Assembly: GCA_937910655.1 (NCBI GenBank)
Contig: CALEMV010000306.1
Coordinates: 1-16,087 of the forward strand
DNA: 16,087 nt
Direction: 5' to 3'
DNA from: an uncultured Solobacterium sp.
GTDB taxonomy: Bacteria; Bacillota_I; Bacilli_A; Erysipelotrichales; Erysipelotrichaceae
A program made the translations under genes and the position numbers. Below the pieces are notes generated by a model. The model worked only from the letters and a program-made list of their open reading frames with translations. It had not been told where the DNA came from and did not search any database. Each line of letters starts with the position of its first letter. Position 1 is the stretch's first letter. Positions 7,621-15,959 of this stretch are shown here, piece after piece.

Positions 7621-8967
7621 ATGAAAAAGTTATTAACATTATCATTAGCTGGTTTACTCGCAGTCGGTGCTATTGGCTGTAGTAAAAAAGAAGCTGCTTC
7701 TTCACAGAAGGAAAGTGAAGAAACAACATTGCACATCTCTGGTCTAGATGGCGGATATGGCACAAAGGGTTGGGAAGCTGTTGTTAAGGCTTTCGAAGAA
7801 AAGGAAGGCGTTAAGGTTGACCTACGTTTAGAAAAGAACATCGCTGATACATTACGTAGCGAAGTTCAAGCTGGAACATATCCTGACTTAGTTTACTTAT
7901 CAGTTGGATCTAAGGGTGGCTTAACAGACACAATGATCGCTGAAAAGATGTTAACAGACATCACAAGCGTACTTGATGAAAAAGTATTAGGTGAAGATAC
8001 AAAGGTAAAGGATAAGCTCATTGATGGTATCTATGAAGGTTTAGCTACAGAACCATACGCTGATGGTAAGCTATATTTAGCACCTATCAATTACAGCCCA
8101 TGTGGATTATTCTATAACGCTAACCTATTCAAGGAAAAGGGATGGAGTGTTCCAACAACTTGGGATGAAATGTGGGAATTAGGAGAAAAGGCTAAGGCTG
8201 AAGGTATCTCATTATTCACATACCCAACAACAGGTTACTTCGATGCATTCTTCTCTGCTTTATTAAATGAAACAGCAGGACCAGAAGTATATGCGAAGTT
8301 AATGACATATAACGTTGACGCTTGGAAGTTACCAGAAGTTAAGAAGGCATTTGAAATCGTTGGCAAGCTTGCTCAGTATGTTGAACCAACAACAGTAGCT
8401 AACGCTAACGGCGATAACTTCAAGAAGAACCAACAATTAGTCTTAGATAACAAAGCATTATTCGTTCCTAACGGAACATGGTTACCAGGCGAAATGGCTG
8501 AAGCTCCACGTGCTGAAGGATTTAAATGGGGATTCACAGCTTTACCTAAGGTAACTGCTACAGGTGATGCTTACTCTACAGCATTTACAGAACAGGTATT
8601 TATTCCTAAAGAAGCTAAGAACCCAGAATTAGCTAAGAAGTTTATTACATTCTTATATTCTGATGAAGCTACAAAGTTATTCTATGAAAACGGTGGTGCT
8701 GTAATGCCAACAAAGGATGCTTCTAAGTTCATCGGCAAAGATGATGAAAATGCTTTATACTACACAATCTATGACAAGGGCGCTAAGTCAAATGCAGTAG
8801 GTTTCAAAGTTATGGACAACATCGTTGAAGGTGTGAGTGTAGCTGATGCTAATACAGGTGTTCTCTACGCAACTGTAAACTCAATCGTAAATGGTTCCAA
8901 GACAGTTGATGAATGGTATGACGCAACAGTGAAGGCTGTTGAACAGATTGCCGAAGCAAATAAATAA
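7621..8967 (+). CDS. Sugar ABC transporter solute-binding lipoprotein (CUT1)
   Basis: This 448-residue extracellular binding protein captures the sugar and delivers it to the two permeases. The N-terminus MKKLLTLSLAGLLAVGAIGC is a lipoprotein signal peptide with Cys20 as the lipidated residue, followed by a Ser/Glu-rich linker. The mature part has the family-1/8 carbohydrate-binding fold pattern: a VVKAFEEKEGVKV opening strand-helix, DLVYLSVGS, PTTWDEMWELGEKAK in the hinge region, and late FIPKEAKNPELAKKFITFLYS. AGGAGG (7602-7607) and a nearer AGAGGA (7611-7616) precede ATG 7621. It is the first gene of the operon behind the cre/operator region. Alanine is mostly GCT here, unlike the mixed GCA/GCG/GCT of the genes around it, which points to high expression. 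Substrate inferred from the GH112 gene in the operon: galactosyl-HexNAc disaccharide. Confidence 0.93.
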   Translation: MKKLLTLSLAGLLAVGAIGCSKKEAASSQKESEETTLHISGLDGGYGTKGWEAVVKAFEEKEGVKVDLRLEKNIADTLRSEVQAGTYPDLVYLSVGSKGGLTDTMIAEKMLTDITSVLDEKVLGEDTKVKDKLIDGIYEGLATEPYADGKLYLAPINYSPCGLFYNANLFKEKGWSVPTTWDEMWELGEKAKAEGISLFTYPTTGYFDAFFSALLNETAGPEVYAKLMTYNVDAWKLPEVKKAFEIVGKLAQYVEPTTVANANGDNFKKNQQLVLDNKALFVPNGTWLPGEMAEAPRAEGFKWGFTALPKVTATGDAYSTAFTEQVFIPKEAKNPELAKKFITFLYSDEATKLFYENGGAVMPTKDASKFIGKDDENALYYTIYDKGAKSNAVGFKVMDNIVEGVSVADANTGVLYATVNSIVNGSKTVDEWYDATVKAVEQIAEANK

Positions 8968-8995
8968 TCAATTCGCTGTTAAGTATTAGAATTCA

Positions 8996-9032
8996 TTAAA
9001 ATAACGATGGTGGACAGCCGTCGTTATTTTAA
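8996..9032 (+). promoter_or_regulatory. Intercistronic hairpin between binding protein and permease genes
   Basis: About 15 bp pair (8996-9010 with 9018-9032, including one G-T pair) around a 7-nt loop TGGACAG. No free T-run follows; the Ts are in the stem, and the permease ribosome binding site AAGGAAGGGAG begins at 9031, overlapping the stem base. It may stabilise the upstream message end, partly terminate transcription, or partly hide the permease binding site. Any of these would give more binding protein than permease, as such transporters usually need. Confidence 0.7.
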
Positions 9033-9048
9033 GGAAGGGAGTAATGAA

Positions 9049-9942
9049 ATGAAAAAAAGTGTTGAGAAGAAGCTGTTTATCACAATATGCTTGGCTCCAG
9101 CAATGATATTACTAACACTATTTATGATATATCCAACGATAAATGTGTTTATGATGTCGATGTTTAAATGGGGTGGCTTAAGTGATAACCGTACATTTAT
9201 AGGATTAAAGAATTTCCAGATGTTATTTAAAGATATGAGTTTTATCCGCGCTCTTCAGAATACAATCTTGATCATCGTATTAGTAACAATTGTAACGATG
9301 GCTTTCGCAATCTTATTTGCATCAATTCTGGTTCGTGAAAAGATAAAGGGACAAAACTTCTTTAGAATCATATTCTATATTCCAAATATCCTTTCTGTCG
9401 TTGTTATTTCTGCAATCTTCAGTGCGATTTATGATCCATCTGAAAATGGCTTATTAAATTCACTTGTAGGACTTTTCAATGGTAGTGCTGGTACGACAAA
9501 GTATCTTGGTGATCCTGGTCTAGTTGTATATGCGTTAATTGCGGCATTAATTTGGCAGGCAATTGGTTATTACATGGTTATGTATATGGCAAGTATGAGT
9601 ACGATACCAGAACACCTATATGAAGCTGCGTCTTTAGAGGGTAGTGGAAAAGTTAAACAATTCTTCTCGGTAACGATTCCGATGATTTGGGATAATATCC
9701 GTACAACACTTACATTCTTCGTCATTTCAACCATTAATCTGAGTTTCTTGTTTGTGCAAGTCATGACTGGTGGTGGTCCTGATGGAGCTAGTGAAACAGT
9801 GCTCAGTTATATGTACTTGCAAGCATATAATCGTTCAAGTTATGGCTATGGTATGGCAATCGGTGCAGTTGTATTTATTCTTTCATTTACCTTATCATGG
9901 GCAATCAATTGCGTAACACATCGTGATTCGATTGAGATTTAG
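9049..9942 (+). CDS. Sugar ABC transporter permease (MalF-like, CUT1)
   Basis: This 297-residue inner-membrane permease forms half of the sugar channel. ATG 9049 is chosen because AAGGAAGGGAG (9031-9041) lies just upstream; the longer start at 9007 would fall inside the hairpin and add a charged, unlike-family tail. About six membrane helices are visible, starting with the first near residues 10-33 (FITICLAPAMILLTLFMIY). The cytoplasmic EAA loop that contacts the ATPase is present as EAASLEGSGK (from residue 192), followed by VTIPMIW. TGGGPDGASET near residue 240 is a common MalF-type motif. The gene is followed 8 nt later by the second permease. Confidence 0.95.
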   Translation: MKKSVEKKLFITICLAPAMILLTLFMIYPTINVFMMSMFKWGGLSDNRTFIGLKNFQMLFKDMSFIRALQNTILIIVLVTIVTMAFAILFASILVREKIKGQNFFRIIFYIPNILSVVVISAIFSAIYDPSENGLLNSLVGLFNGSAGTTKYLGDPGLVVYALIAALIWQAIGYYMVMYMASMSTIPEHLYEAASLEGSGKVKQFFSVTIPMIWDNIRTTLTFFVISTINLSFLFVQVMTGGGPDGASETVLSYMYLQAYNRSSYGYGMAIGAVVFILSFTLSWAINCVTHRDSIEI

Positions 9943-9950
9943 GAGGTAAT

Positions 9951-10820
9951 ATGAAGAGAAAACATTTTGATTTATACAAAATCTTTATATATGTTGCGCT
10001 GATTTCTTTAGCGATATCCATTATCATTCCGGTATCCTGGGTATTCTTAGCATCAATTAAAACAAATGCTGAGTTCTATGGAAACCCATGGGCATTACCA
10101 CAAGGATTTAATATTCAGAACTTTATTGATGCTTTCCAAATTGCACAAGTTGGTGATTTTATTTTGAACTCAGCACTTGTAACTGCAATGGCTCTAGCAA
10201 TCTTACTAGTGGTTTCATTACCAGCTGCATATGTACTTGCTAGATTCCAATTTAAAGGCAGAAAGTTCTTTAACACACTCATCATGGCTGGCTTATTTAT
10301 TAACGTAAACTACATTGTTGTGCCAATCTTCTTAATGTTGAATGGTTGGGATAAGTCACTAGCAAAGAGCGGTCTACAGTTCTTTATGAATAACCGTTTT
10401 GTTCTTGCGCTTGTATATGCATCTACAGCAATTCCATTTACAGTATATCTTCTTGCAAGCTACTTCCGTTCTTTGCCAAAGGCATATGAGGAAGCTGCGG
10501 AAATCGATGGTTGTGGTTACTTTACAACCATGGTAAGAGTCATGTTCCGTATGGCAAAGCCAAGTATTATCACAGTTATCCTATTTAACTTCTTGGCATT
10601 CTGGAATGAATATATTATTTCATTAACACTTGTGCAGACGAAGGCACTTAAGACACTACCTGTAGGATTACAGAATCTGATGTCCGCACAGAAAGCAGCG
10701 ACTAATTATGGACCGATGTATGCAGGACTTGTGATTGTTATGTTGCCAACATTGATCTTATACATTCTTGTACAAAGACGCTTGACACAAGGTATGACCT
10801 TAGGCGGTCTTAAGGACTAG
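9951..10820 (+). CDS. Sugar ABC transporter permease (MalG-like, CUT1)
   Basis: This 289-residue partner permease completes the membrane channel. AGGAGG (9942-9947) overlaps the stop of the first permease and sits 3 nt from ATG 9951, so translation is probably linked. Membrane helices are visible from about residue 11-33 onward. The EAA loop reads EEAAEIDGCGYF (Glu181, Gly187), and the late stretch FNFLAFWNEYIISLTLV is typical of MalG-like proteins. The C-terminus RRLTQGMTLGGLKD matches the usual ending of this family (QGMTxGAxKG-like). Confidence 0.95.
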   Translation: MKRKHFDLYKIFIYVALISLAISIIIPVSWVFLASIKTNAEFYGNPWALPQGFNIQNFIDAFQIAQVGDFILNSALVTAMALAILLVVSLPAAYVLARFQFKGRKFFNTLIMAGLFINVNYIVVPIFLMLNGWDKSLAKSGLQFFMNNRFVLALVYASTAIPFTVYLLASYFRSLPKAYEEAAEIDGCGYFTTMVRVMFRMAKPSIITVILFNFLAFWNEYIISLTLVQTKALKTLPVGLQNLMSAQKAATNYGPMYAGLVIVMLPTLILYILVQRRLTQGMTLGGLKD

Positions 10821-10828
10821 GAGGACAT

Positions 10829-10996
10829 ATGAATCGAACAACACAATCAATCTTGATGGCAATTCTATTTGTTGTCAGTCTAGCAATGGTAATTATTGGT
10901 CAAAGAGAAGTTGGCTATGTGAATCTCGGTATTCAGGTAGTTGGACTGATTGGTATTTTGTTTGTTATACATCTGTATAACAAGAGATTTAAATAG
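10829..10996 (+). CDS. Small two-helix membrane protein in sugar ABC operon (DUF6903-like)
   Basis: A 55-residue protein begins at ATG 10829, 8 nt after the MalG-like stop, with AGGAGG-like GGAGG (about 10820-10824) upstream. It ends at TAG 10994-10996, whose bases merge into the AGGGGG ribosome binding site of the ATPase gene. Two hydrophobic helices (about 8-24 and 30-48) are joined by [11 protein letters not shown], and the tail HLYNKRFK is basic, so it should sit in the cytoplasmic membrane with that tail inside. From memory it resembles the small DUF6903 proteins found beside CUT1 permeases and GH112 genes in Bacillota, with the same GQ-x3-GY and LYN-K features; I could not check this. 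The function is unknown. Its position suggests an accessory part or stabiliser of the transporter. Confidence 0.85.
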   Translation: MNRTTQSILMAILFVVSLAMVIIGQREVGYVNLGIQVVGLIGILFVIHLYNKRFK

Positions 10997-11007
10997 GGGG
11001 ACGATAT

Positions 11008-12099
11008 ATGGCAAACTTATCATTACGTCATATCAATAAGATTTACGATAATAAAGTACAGGCAGTATTTGATTTTAACTTAGAGATTCAAGATAAAGAA
11101 TTCATCGTATTGGTTGGTCCTTCCGGATGTGGTAAATCAACAACTTTACGTATGATTGCAGGTTTGGAAGATATCACAAATGGTGAATTGTATATCGACG
11201 ATAAATTGGTGAATGATGTTGCACCTAAGAATCGTGAGATTGCGATGGTATTCCAGTCTTATGCGTTATATCCATTTATGACAGTTTATGAAAACATGGC
11301 ATTTGGATTACAGATTCGTAAGACTAACAAAGATGAAATTGACCGTCGTGTACGTGCAGCCGCAAAAGCATTAGAAATTGAACAATACTTAGATAGAAAG
11401 CCTAAGGCTTTATCTGGTGGTCAAAGACAACGTGTAGCGTTAGGTAGAGCAATCGTACGTAATGCGAAAGTATTCTTAATGGATGAACCATTATCTAACT
11501 TAGATGCTAAGCTTCGTGTACAGATGCGTAGTGAAATCATTCGACTACACAAAAATATCGGTGCTACAACAATCTACGTAACACACGATCAAACAGAGGC
11601 GATGACAATGGCTAGCCGTATTGTCATCATGAAAGATGGATATATCCAACAGATTGGAACACCAAAGGAAATCTACCAGAATCCAGTAAACATGTTCGTG
11701 GCAGGATTTATTGGTTCTCCAGCCACAAACTTCCTAAAGGGAACATACGCTGGTGGAAAATTCACCATTGGTGATATGCATATTGAACTACCGGAACAGT
11801 TTACAAAAGACATGCAAGCATATGAAGGCAAAGAAATTGTGATGGGTATTCGTCCAGAAGATTTACACGCAGAGGAAATTGTAAATGAAACATATCCAAG
11901 TGCTGTGTTTGACTTTGCGATTGATGTAAGTGAACTTTTAGGTAATGAATTTATCCTACATGGAAAGATTGCAGGACAGAAGTTACAGGCAAGAGTGAAT
12001 GCACGCTATGACCTTTCAGATTGTGCATCCTTTAGACTGGCAATGGATTTGGAGAAGGTACACTTCTTTGATCCAGAGACAGAAAACCGTATCGTTTAA
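11008..12099 (+). CDS. ugpC: Sugar ABC transporter ATPase (MsmK/UgpC-type)
   Basis: This 363-residue cytoplasmic ATPase powers CUT1 sugar importers; the symbol is the family label and does not imply glycerol-3-phosphate transport. Walker [10 protein letters not shown] (37-45), Q-loop VFQSYALYP, signature LSGGQRQR (135-142), Walker B FLMDEP (Asp159, Glu160), D-loop SNLDAKLR, and switch His193 in THDQTEA are all intact. Residues about 235-363 form the C-terminal TOBE/OB regulatory domain, with [17 protein letters not shown] (10995-11000) precedes ATG 11008. In many Bacillota one such ATPase serves several sugar transporters from a distant locus; here it lies inside the operon, so it may be dedicated, though it could also serve others. 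Confidence 0.96.
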   Translation: MANLSLRHINKIYDNKVQAVFDFNLEIQDKEFIVLVGPSGCGKSTTLRMIAGLEDITNGELYIDDKLVNDVAPKNREIAMVFQSYALYPFMTVYENMAFGLQIRKTNKDEIDRRVRAAAKALEIEQYLDRKPKALSGGQRQRVALGRAIVRNAKVFLMDEPLSNLDAKLRVQMRSEIIRLHKNIGATTIYVTHDQTEAMTMASRIVIMKDGYIQQIGTPKEIYQNPVNMFVAGFIGSPATNFLKGTYAGGKFTIGDMHIELPEQFTKDMQAYEGKEIVMGIRPEDLHAEEIVNETYPSAVFDFAIDVSELLGNEFILHGKIAGQKLQARVNARYDLSDCASFRLAMDLEKVHFFDPETENRIV

Positions 12100-12115
12100 T
12101 GGAGATTAATTAAGT

Positions 12116-14257
12116 ATGAATACAGGAAGAGTTACAGTCCCAACCGATATTGATGTGATTGAGGATACAATCGAAATCATCAAGAAGTGGAAGGCTGATG
12201 CGATTCGTGATTGTGATGGCACTGATATGCCTGAAGCATTACGAAAGATGGATATTAAGCAATACGCTACATATTACACAACACGCAAAGATAATGCGTG
12301 GGCAAAAGAACATCCTGATGAGATGCAACAGATGTATTTGATGAGTGACTTCGTTACTGCAAAAGATACATGCTTACACATCAAAATCATGGAACATTTC
12401 TACAAGGATCAATTCAAAGTAAACCCAACAAATGATATTCACCGTTGGTGGGAAGTCATTGATCGTACAACAGATACAGTTGTTTTAAACTGGTATTTTG
12501 ATGAAGAAAATGGTGATGTGGTGATTGAGGAAGCGATTCCTTATCATGCATACACAGTCAGCTTTTTAGCGTTTATTGTGTGGGATCCAGTTCATATGTA
12601 TAACTTCTTAACAAATGATTGGGTAGATGAAGAACATCAGATGACATTAGATGTACGTTTACCAGAAACACAGAAACACGTCATTGAGAAGTTACATAAG
12701 TTCTGTAAAGAAAGAGAAGATGTAAATGTTGTACGCTTTACAACATTCTTCCACCAGTTCACATTACAGTTTGATGAGTTTGCTCGCGAGAAGTTCGTTG
12801 ACTGGTATGGATATAGTGCATCTGTGTCACCATATATTTTGGAACAGTTCGAAAAGGAAGTTGGCTATAAGTTCCGTCCAGAATTTATTATTAATAAAGG
12901 CTTTCATAACAGTCAGTTCTGTGTTCCTTCCAAGGAATATAAAGACTTTATCGACTTCCAACAAAAAGAAGTATGCAAGCTTGCAAAGGTGCTCGTAGAC
13001 ATCTGTCATTCCTATGGTAAGGAAGCGATGATGTTCTTGGGAGACCATTGGATTGGTACAGAACCATATGGTAAGTACTTCTCTGAAATTGGATTGGATG
13101 CTGTTGTAGGTAGTGTTGGTTCAGGTTCTACATTACGCTTGATTTCAGATATCAAGGGTGTGAAGTATACAGAAGGTAGATTCTTACCATACTTCTTCCC
13201 AGATACATTCCATGAAGGTGGAGATCCATTACAAGAAGCGAAAGTAAACTGGGTAACAGCACGTCGTGCAATCTTACGTGCACCAGTTGATCGTATCGGT
13301 TATGGAGGATACTTGAAACTTGCATTAAAGTTCCCAGAGTTTATCGAGTATGTTTCTGAAGTATGCGATGAATTTAGAGAACTCTATGAACATGTAGGAA
13401 AACAAACACCACATAACCTACTCAAGGTTGGTGTATTAAATAGCTATGGCGAACTTCGTCGTTGGGGTGCACACCTTGTACATCACGCAATTCGCTACAA
13501 GCAAATCTACTCTTATACAGGTGTTCTAGAATCACTCAGTGGTTTCCCATTTGATGTGAAGTTCATCAGTTTTGAAGAACTACGTGAAAATCCAGATATC
13601 TTAAATGATATTGATGTTGTACTAAACTACGGTAGTAGTTACACAAGCTTTAGTGGTGGTGAAGAATTCGATGAAAAGATTATCACAATCCTACGTCGTT
13701 ATGTAGATAATGGTGGAGGTTTCATCGGTATTGGTGAACCAACAGCTTGTGCAAGAAATGGTAAGTTCTTCACACTTTATGATGTATTAGGTGTTGATAA
13801 AGAACTAGATTTCACACTCCATACAGACAAGTACAACTGGCAATGTCATGATCACTTCATTACAGAACAGTTAGAACATGAAGACTGGGGTGAAAACGTA
13901 AATAGTGTTTATGCACTACCAGGCACTAAGGTTATCAAACAAGAAGACCTCAGTGTGAAACTAGCAGTAAATGAATATGGTAAGGGTAGAGCAGTATACA
14001 TGAATGGTTTACCATTTAGCTTTGAAAATGCAAGACTTCTCTATCGTGCAATTTACTACAGTTGTCATCGTGAAGATGACATGAAGAAGTGGTATTCTGA
14101 AAACTATAACGTTGACGTAAACGTATATCCTTCTACACAAAGCTATTGCGTAGTAAATAACACATACGAACCACAAGATACTGTTATCTACCGTGGAGAT
14201 GGAACATCCTTCTTATTACATTTAGAAGCTAACGAAATCAAGTGGTACCAAATCTAA
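12116..14257 (+). CDS. gnpA: GH112 1,3-beta-galactosyl-N-acetylhexosamine phosphorylase
   Basis: The enzyme splits lacto-N-biose or galacto-N-biose with phosphate into alpha-galactose-1-phosphate and GlcNAc or GalNAc. At 713 residues without a signal peptide it is a cytoplasmic enzyme of usual family length. The whole chain resembles the Bifidobacterium longum enzyme from memory: WEVVDRTT-like WEVIDRTTDTVV, HAYTVSFLAFIVWDPVHMYN, MMFLGDHWIGTEP, GSGSTLRLISDIKGVKYTEG, FFPDTFHEGGDPLQEAKVNW, and the terminal ANEIKWYQI. Asp310 in GDHWIGTEP matches the known catalytic acid (Asp313 in B. longum), and Pro158, Val159 and Asn163 match that enzyme's substrate-site residues with the same offset of three. 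This favours HexNAc acceptors over the galactosyl-rhamnose branch of GH112, but that is inferred. GGAG (12101-12104) sits 11 nt upstream. Last gene of the operon. Confidence 0.95.
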   Translation: MNTGRVTVPTDIDVIEDTIEIIKKWKADAIRDCDGTDMPEALRKMDIKQYATYYTTRKDNAWAKEHPDEMQQMYLMSDFVTAKDTCLHIKIMEHFYKDQFKVNPTNDIHRWWEVIDRTTDTVVLNWYFDEENGDVVIEEAIPYHAYTVSFLAFIVWDPVHMYNFLTNDWVDEEHQMTLDVRLPETQKHVIEKLHKFCKEREDVNVVRFTTFFHQFTLQFDEFAREKFVDWYGYSASVSPYILEQFEKEVGYKFRPEFIINKGFHNSQFCVPSKEYKDFIDFQQKEVCKLAKVLVDICHSYGKEAMMFLGDHWIGTEPYGKYFSEIGLDAVVGSVGSGSTLRLISDIKGVKYTEGRFLPYFFPDTFHEGGDPLQEAKVNWVTARRAILRAPVDRIGYGGYLKLALKFPEFIEYVSEVCDEFRELYEHVGKQTPHNLLKVGVLNSYGELRRWGAHLVHHAIRYKQIYSYTGVLESLSGFPFDVKFISFEELRENPDILNDIDVVLNYGSSYTSFSGGEEFDEKIITILRRYVDNGGGFIGIGEPTACARNGKFFTLYDVLGVDKELDFTLHTDKYNWQCHDHFITEQLEHEDWGENVNSVYALPGTKVIKQEDLSVKLAVNEYGKGRAVYMNGLPFSFENARLLYRAIYYSCHREDDMKKWYSENYNVDVNVYPSTQSYCVVNNTYEPQDTVIYRGDGTSFLLHLEANEIKWYQI

Positions 14258-14263
14258 ATAAAC

Positions 14264-14298
14264 AAAAAAAGGATATTTGTTATAGAATATCCTTTTTT
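14264..14298. terminator. Bidirectional terminator after the GH112 gene
   Basis: A stem of about 13 bp (AAAAAAGGATATT / AATATCCTTTTTT, arms ending at 14277 and starting at 14286) has an 8-nt loop and gives T-runs on both strands. The TAA stop of the convergent minus-strand gene (14280-14282) lies in the loop, so the last codons of that gene form part of the terminator. Confidence 0.92.
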
Positions 14299-15959
14299 CG
14301 TTTACGATAAATGATATAGCCAATACTTAGCATGCATGTAAGAATAGAAATCCATATAGATCCCATACGTATGATGGTATTTTGGTATAGACATACATAC
14401 GTACCAGCAGTTGGGATTGAAACACTGACAAGACCATTGTGACTTAATGAGGTCTCTAGAATCTCTGCTGTATCAATATTGCGAACGATATAACCTTTGT
14501 AATACGTAATAGGTAGTACAACAGTTTGTGGATTGGTAATTGTAAAGCGATAACTACCATAGTCTATCCATTCACCAGTTGTAATTGTTTCACCTGATGT
14601 AGTTTGAATTGTCTTTGTATAACTACGGAAATCAGGAGAGTGATAAGGAAGATAATCACCACCAGCAAGTTCTACGCGCATGTATTGTGCAGAATAGTAT
14701 GGGTCAATGAGTTTACCATTGGTTACTTCTTGCCATGTGGTATTGTGTGGCATGATAAATGTACGTTTCGTTGCAGGATAGAGATGAAAGATTCCTTCTA
14801 AACTTAATAACAATACTAAGCAGATAGGTAAATACTTTAGTTTAAGTGTAAACTTTTCGATACCTATTACAGAAGGAATACATAATAGTGGTAATGCCAA
14901 CATGTTTAATCGCCATGGAAACTGTAATACTCTAGCAAATGCTATGTACTTCCAAGGGAATATCTGTGCAGGTAATAACATACAAATCCATCCAATTACT
15001 AACATGATAGTTAGGAATGTATGTTTCTCTTTCTGATTCAGAAAGAGATAACTGATAGGTGTAATACTCAAAAATAAACCAATGTTTACGACCATTGCGT
15101 TAGTTGCATTATATTGATTGCCAGATAAACCAAACACAGTTTGGTTTACAAAGAATTGCCAGAATGCCATTGCATGACTTTCTAATGCGGAACTAGATGC
15201 ATAGTAATTGAGATAGAACTGTTGTGATTTTAGTTGTTCTATCATCGGGAAGGTATAGAAAGCAGTGAATAAACATGCCAGCATACTTTCGACAATAAGA
15301 ATTCTATATCTATGGATAGATTTTGTCGGAAGATAAATGATACTAAAAATGAGTACTAGTATAAAACATAATAAGAAGCTTAGGTTATGTGATAATACAG
15401 TAATCACCAAACCAATTAGATAGGAGAGTGAATATTTCTGATTGGTTTCAAAGATTTCATATAGACCAGATAGTATAAGTGGAATGCCTACAAGCGCAAA
15501 CACTTCACCTAATGCACCACGTACATAGATATCTGTGATGTGATAGTTGCTGAAAAGATATGCGGCGACAGCAAGCAATCGAATCGGTGACTTCTGAGTA
15601 AACTTACCTGCAAGCATGTACATTGTAATTCCAGAACATAAACTTGCTAGAAATACAGTAAGCTTATAGCTATCAACCAATACTAGTCCCAAGTTATGTA
15701 GAATTGCTGGTAATAGTAAGAATATATCAGAGTAAAAGAGAGGGCTTCCGTAACCAAATCCTCCATTTTCATATGGATAAATAGCTGGAAGTATTTGTCC
15801 GTGTTGAAGAGCGTTTGCGTATTGTTCAATACGTGATACATGAAAGAAGGTATCATGTTCAATCGCAAGAAAACTCTTTGTTAGATATGGGGACATTAGT
15901 AGCACAGTCAATGCTAGGATAATTGATAAATCAATCAATAACTTACGATACTTTTTCAT
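14280..15959 (-). CDS. Polytopic membrane protein, PTPS-related/YfhO-like (probable GT-C fold)
   Basis: From ATG 15959 the protein has 559 residues. I prefer this start to 15983 because it overlaps the upstream stop as ATGA, with AGGA about 11 nt before it; the longer start has no binding site. Roughly ten or more hydrophobic helices occupy residues 8-375. The first loop holds EHDTFFHVSRIEQY (His35, Asp36, His40, Arg43) and then GQILPAIYPYENGGFGYGSPLFY, the pattern I associate with the membrane family named 6-pyruvoyl-tetrahydropterin synthase-related, and similar in layout to GT-C glycosyltransferases. Residues about 385-525 look extracellular and beta-rich, followed by one last helix and a basic tail RKRKKDIL. 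Inferred role: moving a sugar from a lipid carrier onto a cell-surface polymer or protein. Substrate unknown; the pterin-related name is historical and says nothing about function. Confidence 0.8.
   Translation of the reverse strand: MKKYRKLLIDLSIILALTVLLMSPYLTKSFLAIEHDTFFHVSRIEQYANALQHGQILPAIYPYENGGFGYGSPLFYSDIFLLLPAILHNLGLVLVDSYKLTVFLASLCSGITMYMLAGKFTQKSPIRLLAVAAYLFSNYHITDIYVRGALGEVFALVGIPLILSGLYEIFETNQKYSLSYLIGLVITVLSHNLSFLLCFILVLIFSIIYLPTKSIHRYRILIVESMLACLFTAFYTFPMIEQLKSQQFYLNYYASSSALESHAMAFWQFFVNQTVFGLSGNQYNATNAMVVNIGLFLSITPISYLFLNQKEKHTFLTIMLVIGWICMLLPAQIFPWKYIAFARVLQFPWRLNMLALPLLCIPSVIGIEKFTLKLKYLPICLVLLLSLEGIFHLYPATKRTFIMPHNTTWQEVTNGKLIDPYYSAQYMRVELAGGDYLPYHSPDFRSYTKTIQTTSGETITTGEWIDYGSYRFTITNPQTVVLPITYYKGYIVRNIDTAEILETSLSHNGLVSVSIPTAGTYVCLYQNTIIRMGSIWISILTCMLSIGYIIYRKRKKDIL

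Noticed and set aside
7442..7645. Minus-strand 67-codon frame across the regulatory region
   Set aside because: It runs through the operator, cre and promoter, overlaps the binding-protein start, and has no recognisable domain or ribosome binding site.
9007..9048. Upstream ATG for the MalF-like permease
   Set aside because: It lies within the intercistronic hairpin, has no ribosome binding site, and adds a charged tail not seen in this family.
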